Shown here piece by piece: positions 17,558 to 26,181 of a stretch of DNA of 64,000 nt. Origin of the DNA: Actinomycetota bacterium (GTDB lineage Bacteria; Actinomycetota; Actinomycetes; S36-B12; FW305-bin1); the NCBI GenBank assembly GCA_004297305.1, contig SCTR01000007.1, positions 390,690 through 454,689 of the forward strand, written 5' to 3'. The notes under the pieces were generated by a model that was not told the origin of the DNA, did not search any database, and was given only the letters and a program-made list of their open reading frames with translations. How positions within the stretch are numbered: position 1 is the first letter of the stretch; every line of letters starts with the position of its first letter. The translations under genes and the position numbers were made by a program.

Positions 17558-18400
17558 ATGGATATCGGCCTCGTCGCTTTCATCACCGACTACGGGATCT
17601 CGTCCACCGAGCTGGCTCAGGCGGCGGAGAGTCGCGGCTTCGAGTCGCTGTTCCTCACCGAGCACACCCACATCCCCGCTGCGCGGGAGACGCCGTACGC
17701 CGACGGCCGGGAACTGCCCACGGAGTACTCGCACACCTTCGATCCGTTCGTGTCGCTGGCCGCAGCTGCGGCGGTCACCGACCGGATCAAGCTCGGCACG
17801 GGAATCTGCCTGGTCTCCGAACGCGACCCGATCGTGCTGGCCAAGGAGGTCGCCAGTCTCGACCAGCTGTCCGGCGGGCGCGTGCTGTTCGGAGTGGGCG
17901 CCGGCTGGAACAAGGAAGAGATGCGCAATCACGGCGTCGACCCCGCGCGCCGCTGGACAGTGACCGGAGAACGGATCAAGGCAATGCAGGCCATCTGGTC
18001 GCAGGAGGAAGCGACCTACCACGGCGAGTACGTCGACTTCGATCGGATCTGGTCCTGGCCGAAGCCGGCGCAAACGCCGTGGGCGCCGGTCCTGGTGTCC
18101 GGTGGTGGCCGTGGCGCCCTCGATCGCGTCCTGGAGTACGGCGACGGCTGGCTGCCGATCTACGGCGAGGTCCGTGACCGACTGCCGGAGATGATCACCA
18201 CGCTGCGGGAGGGTGCGGCCGAACGCGGTCGCCCGGCCCCCTCGGTCACCGTCTACTGGGCACCTCGGGAGGTCGAGGTGCTCAGCGAACTGGCCGCTGC
18301 CGGCGTGGACCGCGTGCTGCTGCGCGTGCCGGTCGGTACCGCCGACGTCGTGCTGCCGCGACTGGACAGCTACGCCCCCTTGTTCGACGCCGTCGGCTAG
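17558..18400 (+). CDS. F420-dependent luciferase-family (LLM) oxidoreductase, TIGR03619-like
   Basis: A protein of 280 residues with a TIM-barrel luciferase-like fold: MDIGLVAFITDYGISSTELA, ESLFLTEHTHIP, RIKLGTGICLV, LSGGRVLFGVGAGWNKEEM and RRWTVTGERIKAMQAIW. These are the motifs of TIGR03619-type proteins, which in actinomycetes use coenzyme F420. It would oxidise or reduce a cluster intermediate, for example an alcohol, an aldehyde or a double bond. It is not a true LuxA: the length and motifs differ and there is no LuxB partner. It follows the Dabb gene by 80 bases on the same strand. Confidence 0.85.
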   Translation: MDIGLVAFITDYGISSTELAQAAESRGFESLFLTEHTHIPAARETPYADGRELPTEYSHTFDPFVSLAAAAAVTDRIKLGTGICLVSERDPIVLAKEVASLDQLSGGRVLFGVGAGWNKEEMRNHGVDPARRWTVTGERIKAMQAIWSQEEATYHGEYVDFDRIWSWPKPAQTPWAPVLVSGGGRGALDRVLEYGDGWLPIYGEVRDRLPEMITTLREGAAERGRPAPSVTVYWAPREVEVLSELAAAGVDRVLLRVPVGTADVVLPRLDSYAPLFDAVG

Positions 18401-18499
18401 CCGCGGTCGGCCCGGACGGGATACAGCCAACGACAGCGGTATCGACTCGACAGCGGTACCGACCCGACGACAGCGCAGAACTCGACGAATGAGGTCACG

Positions 18500-19198
18500 A
18501 TGACAGAGCAGGCCAAGGTCGCGATCGTCACCGGCGCCAGTTCCGGGATCGGTGCGAGCACGACGAACCGCCTGGTCCGCGACGGCTGGTCGGTGGTCGC
18601 GACGTCGCGGAGCGTGGACCGCCTGGCCGACTTGGCAAAGGCGCACGGCGAGCGGGTCCTGCCGGTCGCGTGTGACGTGACGGACTGGGACGGCACGCAG
18701 GCCCTGGTGGCCGACGCGGTGAAGGCGTACGGACGGGTCGACGCGGTCGTGGCCAACGCCGGCTACATCGTCCAGGGCGACATCCGTACGGCGGATCCGC
18801 GGCAGTGGCCGGACATGGTGCTGACCAATGTCGTGGGACCGGCGTACCTGGTTCGCGCGGCGCTGTCCGAACTGCAGGCGACGTCAGGCCGCGCCGTGCT
18901 GGTCGGCAGCGTCGGCGGCCTGCGGCACTCCGCCGGCAGCGTGTACAGCGCGACGAAGTGGGCGGTCACGGCCTTGGCGGAGAACCTGCGCCAGACGCTC
19001 ACGACCCTCGGGGTCGCCGTCACCCTGGTGTCGCCCGGGGTCACCAGGACCGGATTCTTCGACGAGTACCCGAACGGCGTACCGGAACTGTCGCTGAGCC
19101 CCGACGTGCTGGCGGACACGATCGCGTGGGCGCTGCAGCAGCCGCCCGGTGTCGAGATCAATACCGTGGCGGTGCGGCCCACCGGCGAACTGATGTAG
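18500..19198 (+). CDS. Short-chain dehydrogenase/reductase
   Basis: A classical SDR of 232 residues with the cofactor motif TGASSGIG (residues about 11-18), DVTDWDG, NAGYIVQG, and the catalytic Ser and YSATK (Ser-x12-Tyr-x3-Lys). An Arg in VVATSRSVDRL after the second strand favours NADP(H). It probably interconverts a hydroxyl and a keto or aldehyde group in the pathway encoded by this cluster. The sequence GAGG precedes the ATG. It is the last gene of the rightward arm. Confidence 0.9.
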   Translation: MTEQAKVAIVTGASSGIGASTTNRLVRDGWSVVATSRSVDRLADLAKAHGERVLPVACDVTDWDGTQALVADAVKAYGRVDAVVANAGYIVQGDIRTADPRQWPDMVLTNVVGPAYLVRAALSELQATSGRAVLVGSVGGLRHSAGSVYSATKWAVTALAENLRQTLTTLGVAVTLVSPGVTRTGFFDEYPNGVPELSLSPDVLADTIAWALQQPPGVEINTVAVRPTGELM

Positions 19199-19344
19199 TC
19201 CCAGCGATCTGACCCCCGCATCGGGCCTGCCCCGGTGGGACGGGACGGCGCGCGGACCGACGCGGCGAGGACGGCGCCGCCGGCTCCGGCGCCGGGACCG
19301 TCCGACGGCACGGCCGGTCGTCCGAGGTCGGCTAATCTCTCGGC

Positions 19345-20028
19345 GTGACCAAGGACGGCCTGAGCCCGGTCGCCGAGGACTACCTGCGGCTGATCTGGAA
19401 GGCCGAGGAACGCGCCGACGCGGCGATCACGACGAACCAGATCGCGACGATCCTCGCCGTGGCTCCGTCGTCGGTGTCCGGGAACCTCGCCCGGCTCGCC
19501 CGTGCCGGGCTGATCGAGCACGAGCCGTACGGGCGTATCTCGTTGAGCGAGTCGGGACGGCAGCGGGCCGTCGCGCTGGTGCGCCGGCACCGCATTATCG
19601 AGACCTACCTCGTCGAACGCTTCGGCTACGGCTGGGACGAGGTCGACGCGGAAGCCGAGGTCCTCGAGCACGCGGTCTCCGATCGGCTGGTCGATCGCAT
19701 GGACCAGGAGTTGGGGCATCCGACCCGCGACCCGCACGGCGATCCCATCCCGGGCGCGGACGGCACGGTGCACCGCAGCAGCACCACCCGGCTCAACGAC
19801 CTGCCGGTCGGGGCCGCCGCCCAGGTCGATCGGGTCTCGGATCACTCGCCGGAGCTGCTGCGCTACCTCGGCACACTGGGCATCGGCGTCGGCGCGGCAG
19901 TGACGATGCTCGCGCGGCGGCCGTTCGCCGACACGTACGCCGTCGGCGTCCAGGGCGCAGACGGCCACGCCGGCACCGTGGAACTGGCCGCGTCGGTGGC
20001 CGCGGCGATCCAGGTCACCCCGTCCTGA
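19345..20028 (+). CDS. mntR: DtxR-family metalloregulator, MntR/SirR type
   Basis: A protein of 227 residues. A winged helix (AEDYLRLIWKAEE, TNQIATILAVAPSSVSGNLA) is followed by a dimer/metal domain and a C-terminal SH3-like domain. Metal residues visible are Asp12, His82, Glu86, Glu105, Glu108 and His109. Where IdeR has Cys102, this protein has Glu105, and His98 is replaced by Asp101. This is the MntR/SirR pattern and argues for manganese rather than iron sensing. A TAATCT -10 element ends six bases before the GTG, so the mRNA is probably leaderless. The 3' end overlaps the convergent exchanger gene by 14 bases. Confidence 0.85.
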   Translation: MTKDGLSPVAEDYLRLIWKAEERADAAITTNQIATILAVAPSSVSGNLARLARAGLIEHEPYGRISLSESGRQRAVALVRRHRIIETYLVERFGYGWDEVDAEAEVLEHAVSDRLVDRMDQELGHPTRDPHGDPIPGADGTVHRSSTTRLNDLPVGAAAQVDRVSDHSPELLRYLGTLGIGVGAAVTMLARRPFADTYAVGVQGADGHAGTVELAASVAAAIQVTPS

Positions 20029-21256
20029 CCAACTCGGTCCGGGACACCTCGACCGGCCGCCGGAACGGGGCGGTGACGGCAGCCACCAGGTGAGCCCGGC
20101 AGACCCAGAAGACGACTGCGGCAGCGAGCAATTGGGCTGCCGCGAGGACCAGGCGGCCCGTGGTCCCGGTGACGACGAACTGCAGCGCGAAAGTGCCGAG
20201 CAGGACGATCGCCGTACGGCGGTGCAGCCGCAACGACACGATGATCGCCACTCCCAGCATCGTCTGGGTCGCCGTCAGCGCGAACTCCTCCACCTGTCTG
20301 GGGTCCAACCCCAGCGCCGTCCCGCCACCGCCGGCCGCATGCGCGACCGGCAGCGAGCCGACCAGCAGCGTCCACTGGTTCACCTTCGCGGCGATCAGGG
20401 TGGCGATGGCAGCGGCGCCCATCCCGCGTACCGCGAACATGATCGCCACGATGAATTCCGGCGCCTCCGACGCCAGCGGCGCAAGCCACTGCACCAGAAC
20501 GAAACTGTCGACGCCCAGCGCTGCACCGGACGTGACCAGGGCATCGGCGAAAGGCTGGGCGCACAGCAGGATCACGACCGCTGAGACGGCGAACATCGCG
20601 ACGATCACGCCTCGGCGCGCCGCCGTCGGCAGTGCCGCCACGGCCGCAGCGGTCCCGACCACCGGGTGGGCGCTGTCGTCGCGAACGTGACCGAGTCGCC
20701 ACAGATAGGCCAGGAATACCGCGATGAGCACCAGACCGAACAGCAACGAGATCTCGCCGGCGAACGGGATCACGAACGCGGCGAGGCCGACGAGTCCGAG
20801 CACGCCGATGTCGACGCGACTGCTCGCCGGCAGCAGCAGCGCCGAACGGCTGCGCGTCCCGCCGGACGAGCGGCGCCAGCGGTAGGCGGCGAGGGCCAGC
20901 AGGACGACCAGCGGCCACCCGACGCCCAGCAACAGCCGGTTGGAGCCGGTCATGTTGGCTGCGGCGTACTGCTCGTAGGACGGGTCCGACCCGGAGCGGT
21001 AGGCGTAGTACAGGTCGACGGCGTACTCCGGCAGCACCGCGACCAGGGCGAGCACCGCCACGGCCAGCGGGCCAGAGATGTCGGTGCGGGCAGCATCGGC
21101 CGCCCACGCCAAGATGAACGCCGCCCCGACGATCGCCGCACCGAACGCGACGAGGTCGATGACGCCACCGGGGTTCACGCCGCTGCTGCGCAGCACGAGC
21201 GCGGGCACGGCGAGGCCGCCGGCCAACATGATTCGGTGCACCAGGTGGGCGGTCAT
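20015..21256 (-). CDS. Sodium/calcium-exchanger family membrane protein
   Basis: About 413 residues with ten or more membrane helices in two related halves. Each half has the acidic cation-binding signature of the CaCA family: AVAVLALVAVLPEYAVDLYY in the first and WLAPLASEAPEFIVAIMFAV in the second. It should exchange Ca2+ or another divalent cation for Na+ or H+. The ATG at 21256 has GAGGA seven bases upstream; the open frame further upstream is not conserved. It is convergent with the MntR-type regulator, so any link to manganese export is a guess from position. Confidence 0.85.
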   Translation of the reverse strand: MTAHLVHRIMLAGGLAVPALVLRSSGVNPGGVIDLVAFGAAIVGAAFILAWAADAARTDISGPLAVAVLALVAVLPEYAVDLYYAYRSGSDPSYEQYAAANMTGSNRLLLGVGWPLVVLLALAAYRWRRSSGGTRSRSALLLPASSRVDIGVLGLVGLAAFVIPFAGEISLLFGLVLIAVFLAYLWRLGHVRDDSAHPVVGTAAAVAALPTAARRGVIVAMFAVSAVVILLCAQPFADALVTSGAALGVDSFVLVQWLAPLASEAPEFIVAIMFAVRGMGAAAIATLIAAKVNQWTLLVGSLPVAHAAGGGGTALGLDPRQVEEFALTATQTMLGVAIIVSLRLHRRTAIVLLGTFALQFVVTGTTGRLVLAAAQLLAAAVVFWVCRAHLVAAVTAPFRRPVEVSRTELVRTG

Positions 21257-21760
21257 CGCGTCCTCGAGTCCGCCGCAGCGAGGGCATCGGCGATGACCTC
21301 GGCCGCGGTCGCGGCCGAAGGTCTCGCTCACCCTGTGCAGAGCCGGTGCGCCGGGCGGCACGAGCCGCCAGCATGTCGACGCACCGCGGGCGATTGCTGG
21401 ACGCAAAGCCCGGGAGCTACTCCCCTTCGCCGGACATGGTGGCACACCTCCGGCGATGAAATCGACTCTCCCGCAAGGATTATGGCGGACGAATCTCGTT
21501 GTTAGGCTGGCCTAATGCCGGCTCTGTTTGGCGACGCCGGAGTCCGGACAGACCGGCGGTGCCGAGCCATAACTCGGGGCGGGCATGACGGCCGGCCAGC
21601 CCAGGGCACGGTGGGCGCGACGGGACGGCCCGGGCAACCAGGGCAATCGCGTGCGCGCGACGGGACGGCCGGGCAGTCAGGGCAATCGGCGTGCATGACG
21701 AATGGCCCCCAGGGGAATGACCTCCGGCGACTGGCGCCAATGACTGGGAGCGTGCGAGCG
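21257..21760. other. Intergenic stretch with iron-box-like site and GC-rich direct repeats
   Basis: A stretch of 504 bases without a convincing gene. It contains the palindrome at 21502-21515. After it comes a GC-rich tract (about 21610-21690) in which CGCGACGGGACGGCC-type and CAGGGCAATCG-type words recur about 40 bases apart. An open frame from 21515 runs through it into the next gene, but its Gly/Arg/Gln composition and lack of a ribosome site argue that it is untranslated leader. Confidence 0.4.
21502..21515. promoter_or_regulatory. Possible DtxR/IdeR-type box (weak)
   Basis: TTAGGCTGGCCTAA is a palindrome with six-base arms (TTAGGC/GCCTAA) and two central bases. It matches 12 of the 14 right-hand positions of the actinobacterial iron box TTAGGTTAGSCTAACCTAA, but the outer five bases do not match (about 13 of 19 overall). 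It lies 246 bases before the small 21761 gene and about 245 bases before the exchanger start. Confidence 0.4.
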
Positions 21761-22012
21761 ATGACGAAGTTCTGGCAGGGCTACGAAGGTGTCCACCTGA
21801 GCAAGCACGACATACCCGCGGTGGTGCACGCGGTGGCGACCGACGCCAGCGGGCCGCCGTACCTCGCGCAGTGCCAGGCCTACGTGCCCAACCTCCGCAA
21901 GGAGGCCGCGGGTGGCGGCTACGCCGAGTTCGCGCAGTACGCCGACGCCACCTCCTGCGAGGTCTGCGTCGGGCTGGTGTACGGCGAGCAGCCCTCGGAG
22001 CGTCGGACATGA
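21761..22012 (+). CDS. Small protein of unknown function (84 residues)
   Basis: The ATG at 21761 gives MTKFWQGYEGVHLSKHDIPA; a GGGAG lies about ten bases upstream. The 83-residue product is neither a membrane protein nor low-complexity. It holds three cysteines, one alone (AQCQAY) and a CEVC pair near the C-terminus, which could bind a metal. I do not recognise a family. Codon use is typical of the neighbouring genes. The stop overlaps the next start (ATGA), so the two are probably translated together. Confidence 0.55.
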   Translation: MTKFWQGYEGVHLSKHDIPAVVHAVATDASGPPYLAQCQAYVPNLRKEAAGGGYAEFAQYADATSCEVCVGLVYGEQPSERRT

Positions 22013-22338
22013 CCGGCGACAGCACGGCGGGGCGAGCTGACGACGACACGCCGGTCTCTGACGGTCTCGCCGCCGGGCACAGGGCCGACGACGACAGGGC
22101 AGCCGCTCACGGTCTCGCCGCTGGGGACAGTGCCGACGACAGGGCCGGGGCCGACGACGACAGGGCCGACAACGACAGCACCGGCGGACGGGCGGCTGCT
22201 GAGGATCCCGGGTCGGATGACGCGAGCCCGCCCGCCGGCGGGTCGGCGGGCAGCGGCCTGGGGGCCGACCAGCCGGTGAGCGCGGCCAAGTCCTCGGTCA
22301 ACGAACAGGGCGAGCTCGACCGACCGGATCCCGACTGA
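22009..22338 (+). CDS. Acidic low-complexity protein, coupled to the gene before
   Basis: A 109-residue product starting at an ATG that overlaps the previous stop. It is almost entirely Asp, Ala, Gly and Ser. An imperfect repeat, DGLAAGHRADDDRAAA then HGLAAGDSADDRAGA, fills the first half, and the last 20 residues (SAAKSSVNEQGELDRPDPD) are more varied. No fold or signal is seen. The third-position GC bias is present, but in such a repetitive sequence this is weak evidence for coding. It could be a disordered partner of the 84-residue protein, or not translated. Confidence 0.4.
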   Translation: MTGDSTAGRADDDTPVSDGLAAGHRADDDRAAAHGLAAGDSADDRAGADDDRADNDSTGGRAAAEDPGSDDASPPAGGSAGSGLGADQPVSAAKSSVNEQGELDRPDPD

Positions 22339-22466
22339 CCGCGACCACTCGGCCAGCCGGCGGCGGGTCGCCGAGGTGGAAACCGTGCCTAGATCATTGA
22401 CCCCGGCGCGGCCAGCATCGGCCTGCCACGCGGTCGGGGTGCAGCGTCGCTGCAGTACCGCTCCCC

Positions 22467-25400
22467 CTAACAGGTCACGCCGGCCGCAGCCGCAACCCGG
22501 CGCAATCTGTCGGTGTGCTGGGCGACACCGCCGGCCTCGGCCCGACGCAACGCGTCGACGGCCAACGAGCCGGCGCCACCGTCCCCGAGCGCAGCAGCCA
22601 GTTCGACGGCGGCGAGGCGGGCCTCGTAGTGACCCAACGGCGGACCGGTGGCAAGCGCACGTTCGACGAAGTCCGCAGCGCGCCCGGTACGTCCCATTGC
22701 CGTGAGAACCATCGCGCACCGGGCCGCCGCCCAGCTGCCGAACAGTTCGAGGTTCTCGCACCGCTGCAACGAGAACTCGAAGCTGGCCAGGGCCGCGTCG
22801 AGGTCGCCGGCCGCCTGCTCGGCGATACCGACTGCGCGCCAAGCGGTTGCCGTCCATCCGCGGTGTCCGATTCGCGTCGAGAGCGCAAGCGCCTCGCGGG
22901 CGTCGGCCATGGCCTCCGCCGCCCTGCCGAGCGAGGACAGAGCCTCCGATCGATGCCACAACACGTAGGCCTGTGCCTCCGGATGGCCCAGCGCCCGAGC
23001 GGTGTCCCATGCCAGGTCGACCTGCCCCAGCCCGGCGTCGGCCCGGCCACCGAACACCAGTCCGTGGCCACAGGTAGATCTCGGCGTGACGAGCCGGGCC
23101 AGGTCGCCTGAATCCTCGAACAGGTCGGCGGCCTGCCGGAGCAGGCGGGTTCCGGTGGTGACCTCTCCGGCCAGGAACGTCGCCATCGCTCGAGCGTCCA
23201 GAACCCGTGCCGCACCGCCGGAGTCATGCTCGTGTTGATAGATGTCGAATGCTTCGTCCGCCCTTGTCCGTGCTCGTTGCGGCCGACCCAGGTTCATGTC
23301 GATCACCGACGCAACCTCCAGGGACCACGCCCGGCCAGCGGCGGACTCCCCCGCCTCGATCAGCGCCAGCTCGGCGAGCGCCGATGCCCGCACCAGGTCG
23401 TCGGAGCCGGAGGCCAGCAGTGCCAGCCGGGCCAGGGCCACCGCGCGTGGCGGTCCCGACGGCAGGACGGCGAGAGCCTCCCGTAGATCGTCGCGGGCTC
23501 CGGCCATGTCGCCCAACCGGCGCCGCGCCTCGGCGCGGGTCTGCCACAACGACGCCTGGGCCACCGGATCGGATCGGATCGCCAATCCGGAGTCCGCCAA
23601 CGCCGCCGCCTCACGATCGGCGAAGGTCTGCAGCGCCTGCTGCGCAGCGGCCGCGTACGCCTCGGCCGCACGGGCCGAATCGCCGGCACCGAGCCAATGC
23701 TCGGCCAGTTCCGCCGGCGCATCCGAGCCGCGCGCCAGGGCCGCGGCCAGGAGGCCGTGGCAGCGCACCCGGGTGTCCGGTCCCAGCCCGGCGACGACGA
23801 CCTCGCCGATGAGGTCGTGGGCCACGACCCAACCCGACTCGGTCGCCCGCGCCAGGCCCTGCCGGGCGAGCCGGCCGAGCGAGTCCACGACCGCCGGCTC
23901 GGCCGTCGACACGGCAGCGGCCAGCAGCCCGACGGTGCACTCGCCGCCCCGCAGCGCCAACAGCGCGAGAATCGTGGCGGTGGCATCGTCGATCCGACTC
24001 ACCCGTGTCGCGATCGCCCGGCGTTGGCCGGCCAGGCCCAAGGCATTCGCCCGGGTCACCGTCTCCGGGGCGGCAACCGTCCACCGACCCGCGGTGGTGG
24101 GCGTGATCAGGCCTTCGGCTGCCAGTTCCCGGAGGACTTCGCCGATGGCGAACGGTGTTCGATCAGTGCTGTCCCACAAGGCATTGACGAGACCGTCGGC
24201 GAGATGGTCGAAGCCAGCAGAGGCAGCGTCAGCAAGACCGCCGCCGGCAGGATCGGCATCAGCAACACCGCCGCCGGCGGGATCGGCGCCGGCGATCAGC
24301 TCGGCCACCGCACCGCGTGACAGACCCGTCAGCACGATCCTGCGGTCCACCTCGAGTCGCGACAGCAGCGCCGGCAGTTCGCCGCCGGGCGGGATCTCGT
24401 CCGGGCGCAGCACGAGCAGGACGGCGATGCCGTCGACCCGGTCGGCCAGGGTGCCCAGCAGCTGCACGCTGCTCGCGTCGACCCAGTGTGCGTCGTCGAC
24501 GACGAGCACCAACGGGGCCCGGACGGCGACCACTCGCACCGCAGCTTCGATCAACAGCGCCCGGCGCGACTCGAGGTCGATACCGCCGCCGGTCTCGATC
24601 GACAGGTCCGGTACGACGTCGGTCAAGGCGGCCCGCAGTCGATCGGGCAGCCCACCCAAGGCGAAGACGTCGGCCGCCAGGATCTCGTCGAACAGCTGGC
24701 GGGCGACGCCGAAGGGCTGGGTTCGTTGCGACCAGGACGCTCGCATCGACAGCGTCGGGCCGGGCATCGACAGACCGGAACCGCCGGTGACGATCTCGGC
24801 GACCAACCGCGACTTCCCGACGCCGGATTGCCCGGTCAGGCTGATCAGGCCGCCTCGGTGCAGCGCTGCGGCCAGCGCGGCGTGGTCGTCCGTACGACCG
24901 ACGAACGGTAACCCGGCGAACTCCGGCGGTCGCTGCGCCAGCCGAGTCGTGCGGGCCGTGCTGTCCCCATGCCGCAACAGATCCGCCTGTACTGCAGCTG
25001 CAGCCGGCGACGGGTCCAACCCCAGTTCGTCGGCGAGCAGCCGCCGGAAGACGTCGTACTGCGCCAACGCACCGGCCGGATCACCGACGGCGGCCAACGC
25101 TCGTACCAGCAGCACAGTGGCGTTCTCTCGCAACGGATCAGCCGCCACCGCCGCGCTGGCGTACTCCACCGCGAGCGGGTGCTCGCCACACTGCAAGGCC
25201 AGCCCGGCCGCCTGCTCCAGCGCCGTCTGTCGCTGCCGCAAGAACCGGATCCGGTACGGCTGAGACCATTCGGCGTACCGGTCCTCGGCCAACGGCTCCC
25301 CACCGGAGGCGGCCAACGCCGCCTGGTAAGCGCGCAGGGCGGCCCGGCCTTGCCGAGCCTCCGCCGTCGTCACCGCAGCCAGGAACTCCTCGGTGTCCAC

Positions 25401-25721
25401 TCGGCAGGTGGCGGCGTCGGCCAGCGCGTATCCACCAGGACCGGTGAGGACCAGGGCGGCACGATCGACCGCCCGGCGCGCACGGTTGACCAGGACCTGC
25501 AGGTTCGCCACCGGATCGACGGGAGGCCGCGACTCCCACAAGGCCTCGGCCAGCTCGTCGTGGGTGACGAAGTGACCCTGCCGCGTCGCCAGGATCCGCA
25601 GCAGGGTCCGAACCTTGCGTCCGCCGAAACTCGCTGACGGCAGTTCCGTGCCGGCGACCGAGACGACGAAGCGTCCCAGCAGGCGCAGCTCGACTGCGGC
25701 GGGACCGGACACGGGCTCCAT
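22467..25721 (-). CDS. SARP/AfsR-type transcriptional regulator with BTAD, AAA and TPR regions
   Basis: A protein of 1084 residues. Residues 10-100 are an OmpR-like winged helix (GRKVRTLLRILATRQGHFVT). Residues about 105-250 are a bacterial transcriptional activation domain ending LLADELGLDPSPAAA. An ATPase follows with P-loop GQSGVGKS at 297-304 and Walker B LVLVVDDAHWVD. The rest is tandem-repeat helices. This architecture is that of large ATP-dependent SARP regulators, which usually activate specialised-metabolite or accessory gene clusters. There is no C-terminal LuxR helix-turn-helix. A GADPAGGG/DADPAGGG duplication lies in the ATPase region. Its targets are unknown; the divergent cupin and SnoaL genes are the nearest candidates. 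Confidence 0.9.
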   Translation of the reverse strand: MEPVSGPAAVELRLLGRFVVSVAGTELPSASFGGRKVRTLLRILATRQGHFVTHDELAEALWESRPPVDPVANLQVLVNRARRAVDRAALVLTGPGGYALADAATCRVDTEEFLAAVTTAEARQGRAALRAYQAALAASGGEPLAEDRYAEWSQPYRIRFLRQRQTALEQAAGLALQCGEHPLAVEYASAAVAADPLRENATVLLVRALAAVGDPAGALAQYDVFRRLLADELGLDPSPAAAAVQADLLRHGDSTARTTRLAQRPPEFAGLPFVGRTDDHAALAAALHRGGLISLTGQSGVGKSRLVAEIVTGGSGLSMPGPTLSMRASWSQRTQPFGVARQLFDEILAADVFALGGLPDRLRAALTDVVPDLSIETGGGIDLESRRALLIEAAVRVVAVRAPLVLVVDDAHWVDASSVQLLGTLADRVDGIAVLLVLRPDEIPPGGELPALLSRLEVDRRIVLTGLSRGAVAELIAGADPAGGGVADADPAGGGLADAASAGFDHLADGLVNALWDSTDRTPFAIGEVLRELAAEGLITPTTAGRWTVAAPETVTRANALGLAGQRRAIATRVSRIDDATATILALLALRGGECTVGLLAAAVSTAEPAVVDSLGRLARQGLARATESGWVVAHDLIGEVVVAGLGPDTRVRCHGLLAAALARGSDAPAELAEHWLGAGDSARAAEAYAAAAQQALQTFADREAAALADSGLAIRSDPVAQASLWQTRAEARRRLGDMAGARDDLREALAVLPSGPPRAVALARLALLASGSDDLVRASALAELALIEAGESAAGRAWSLEVASVIDMNLGRPQRARTRADEAFDIYQHEHDSGGAARVLDARAMATFLAGEVTTGTRLLRQAADLFEDSGDLARLVTPRSTCGHGLVFGGRADAGLGQVDLAWDTARALGHPEAQAYVLWHRSEALSSLGRAAEAMADAREALALSTRIGHRGWTATAWRAVGIAEQAAGDLDAALASFEFSLQRCENLELFGSWAAARCAMVLTAMGRTGRAADFVERALATGPPLGHYEARLAAVELAAALGDGGAGSLAVDALRRAEAGGVAQHTDRLRRVAAAAGVTC

Positions 25722-25729
25722 CCTGGCGC

Positions 25730-25747
25730 CGCTAGGTATCCGCTAGC
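25730..25747. promoter_or_regulatory. Candidate SARP direct repeats (7-4-7 spacing)
   Basis: CGCTAGG, four bases, then CGCTAGC: heptamers repeated at 11-base spacing, the arrangement that SARP-family activators bind. They begin nine bases before the SARP start codon and lie about 57 bases before the cupin start. A third, inverted CTAGCG follows at 25756-25761. The site could serve autoregulation or activation of the divergent genes. This is a pattern match without experimental support. Confidence 0.4.
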
Positions 25748-25803
25748 CCCGCTTCCTAGCGTCTGGCGCGTTGTGTCCAGCCCAGATCTCCAGGAGGTAA
25801 GCC

Positions 25804-26181
25804 ATGACCGCCACCGGCCACGCGCGCGAACAGGTCACCGAACACCGGCATTTCGCGGCACCGGACGAGACCCGGACCTTCGATCACGGGCGGCTTGAGC
25901 TGCTGCAGGTCGGCGGGCGTGACATCGGGCGCCTGGTGCTGCAGCCGGGATGGCGCTGGTCGGACCACGTCCGGCCGATCGCCGGCACGCCGCTGTGCGA
26001 AGCGCCGCACTTCCAGTACCACGTGCAGGGGACACTGCGGATCCGCATGGCCGACGGGACCGAGTTCGACGCGGGCCCCGGCGACGTCACGTCACTGCCG
26101 TCCGGTCACGACGCCTGGGTGGTCGGCGATGAGGCGGTCGTCGTGGTGGACTGGTTCGGCGCCAGCGACTACGCGCGATGA
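25804..26181 (+). CDS. Cupin-domain protein
   Basis: A single-domain cupin of 125 residues. The first metal motif region reads LVLQPGWRWSDHVRPIAGTP and HFQYHVQGTLRIRMADGTEF, the second DVTSLPSGHDAWVVGDEAVV. Histidine ligands are partly conserved, so metal binding is likely but not certain. Such proteins can be small dioxygenases, isomerases or ligand sensors. AGGAGG ends six bases before the ATG, a strong ribosome site. Its stop overlaps the following SnoaL-like gene (ATGA), and both diverge from the SARP regulator gene. Confidence 0.8.
   Translation: MTATGHAREQVTEHRHFAAPDETRTFDHGRLELLQVGGRDIGRLVLQPGWRWSDHVRPIAGTPLCEAPHFQYHVQGTLRIRMADGTEFDAGPGDVTSLPSGHDAWVVGDEAVVVVDWFGASDYAR

Noticed and set aside
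13641..18400. A bacterial luminescence operon (LuxC, LuxE-like, luciferase-family genes together)
   Set aside because: The luciferase-family gene is of the F420-dependent TIGR03619 type, there is no LuxB or LuxD, and the neighbours are CoA-transferase and racemase genes. A metabolic acid-reduction role fits better.
21515..22012. A longer protein starting at the ATG that overlaps the palindrome at 21502
   Set aside because: The added 82 residues are low-complexity Gly/Arg/Gln with internal DNA repeats and no ribosome site. The ATG at 21761 has a plausible one.
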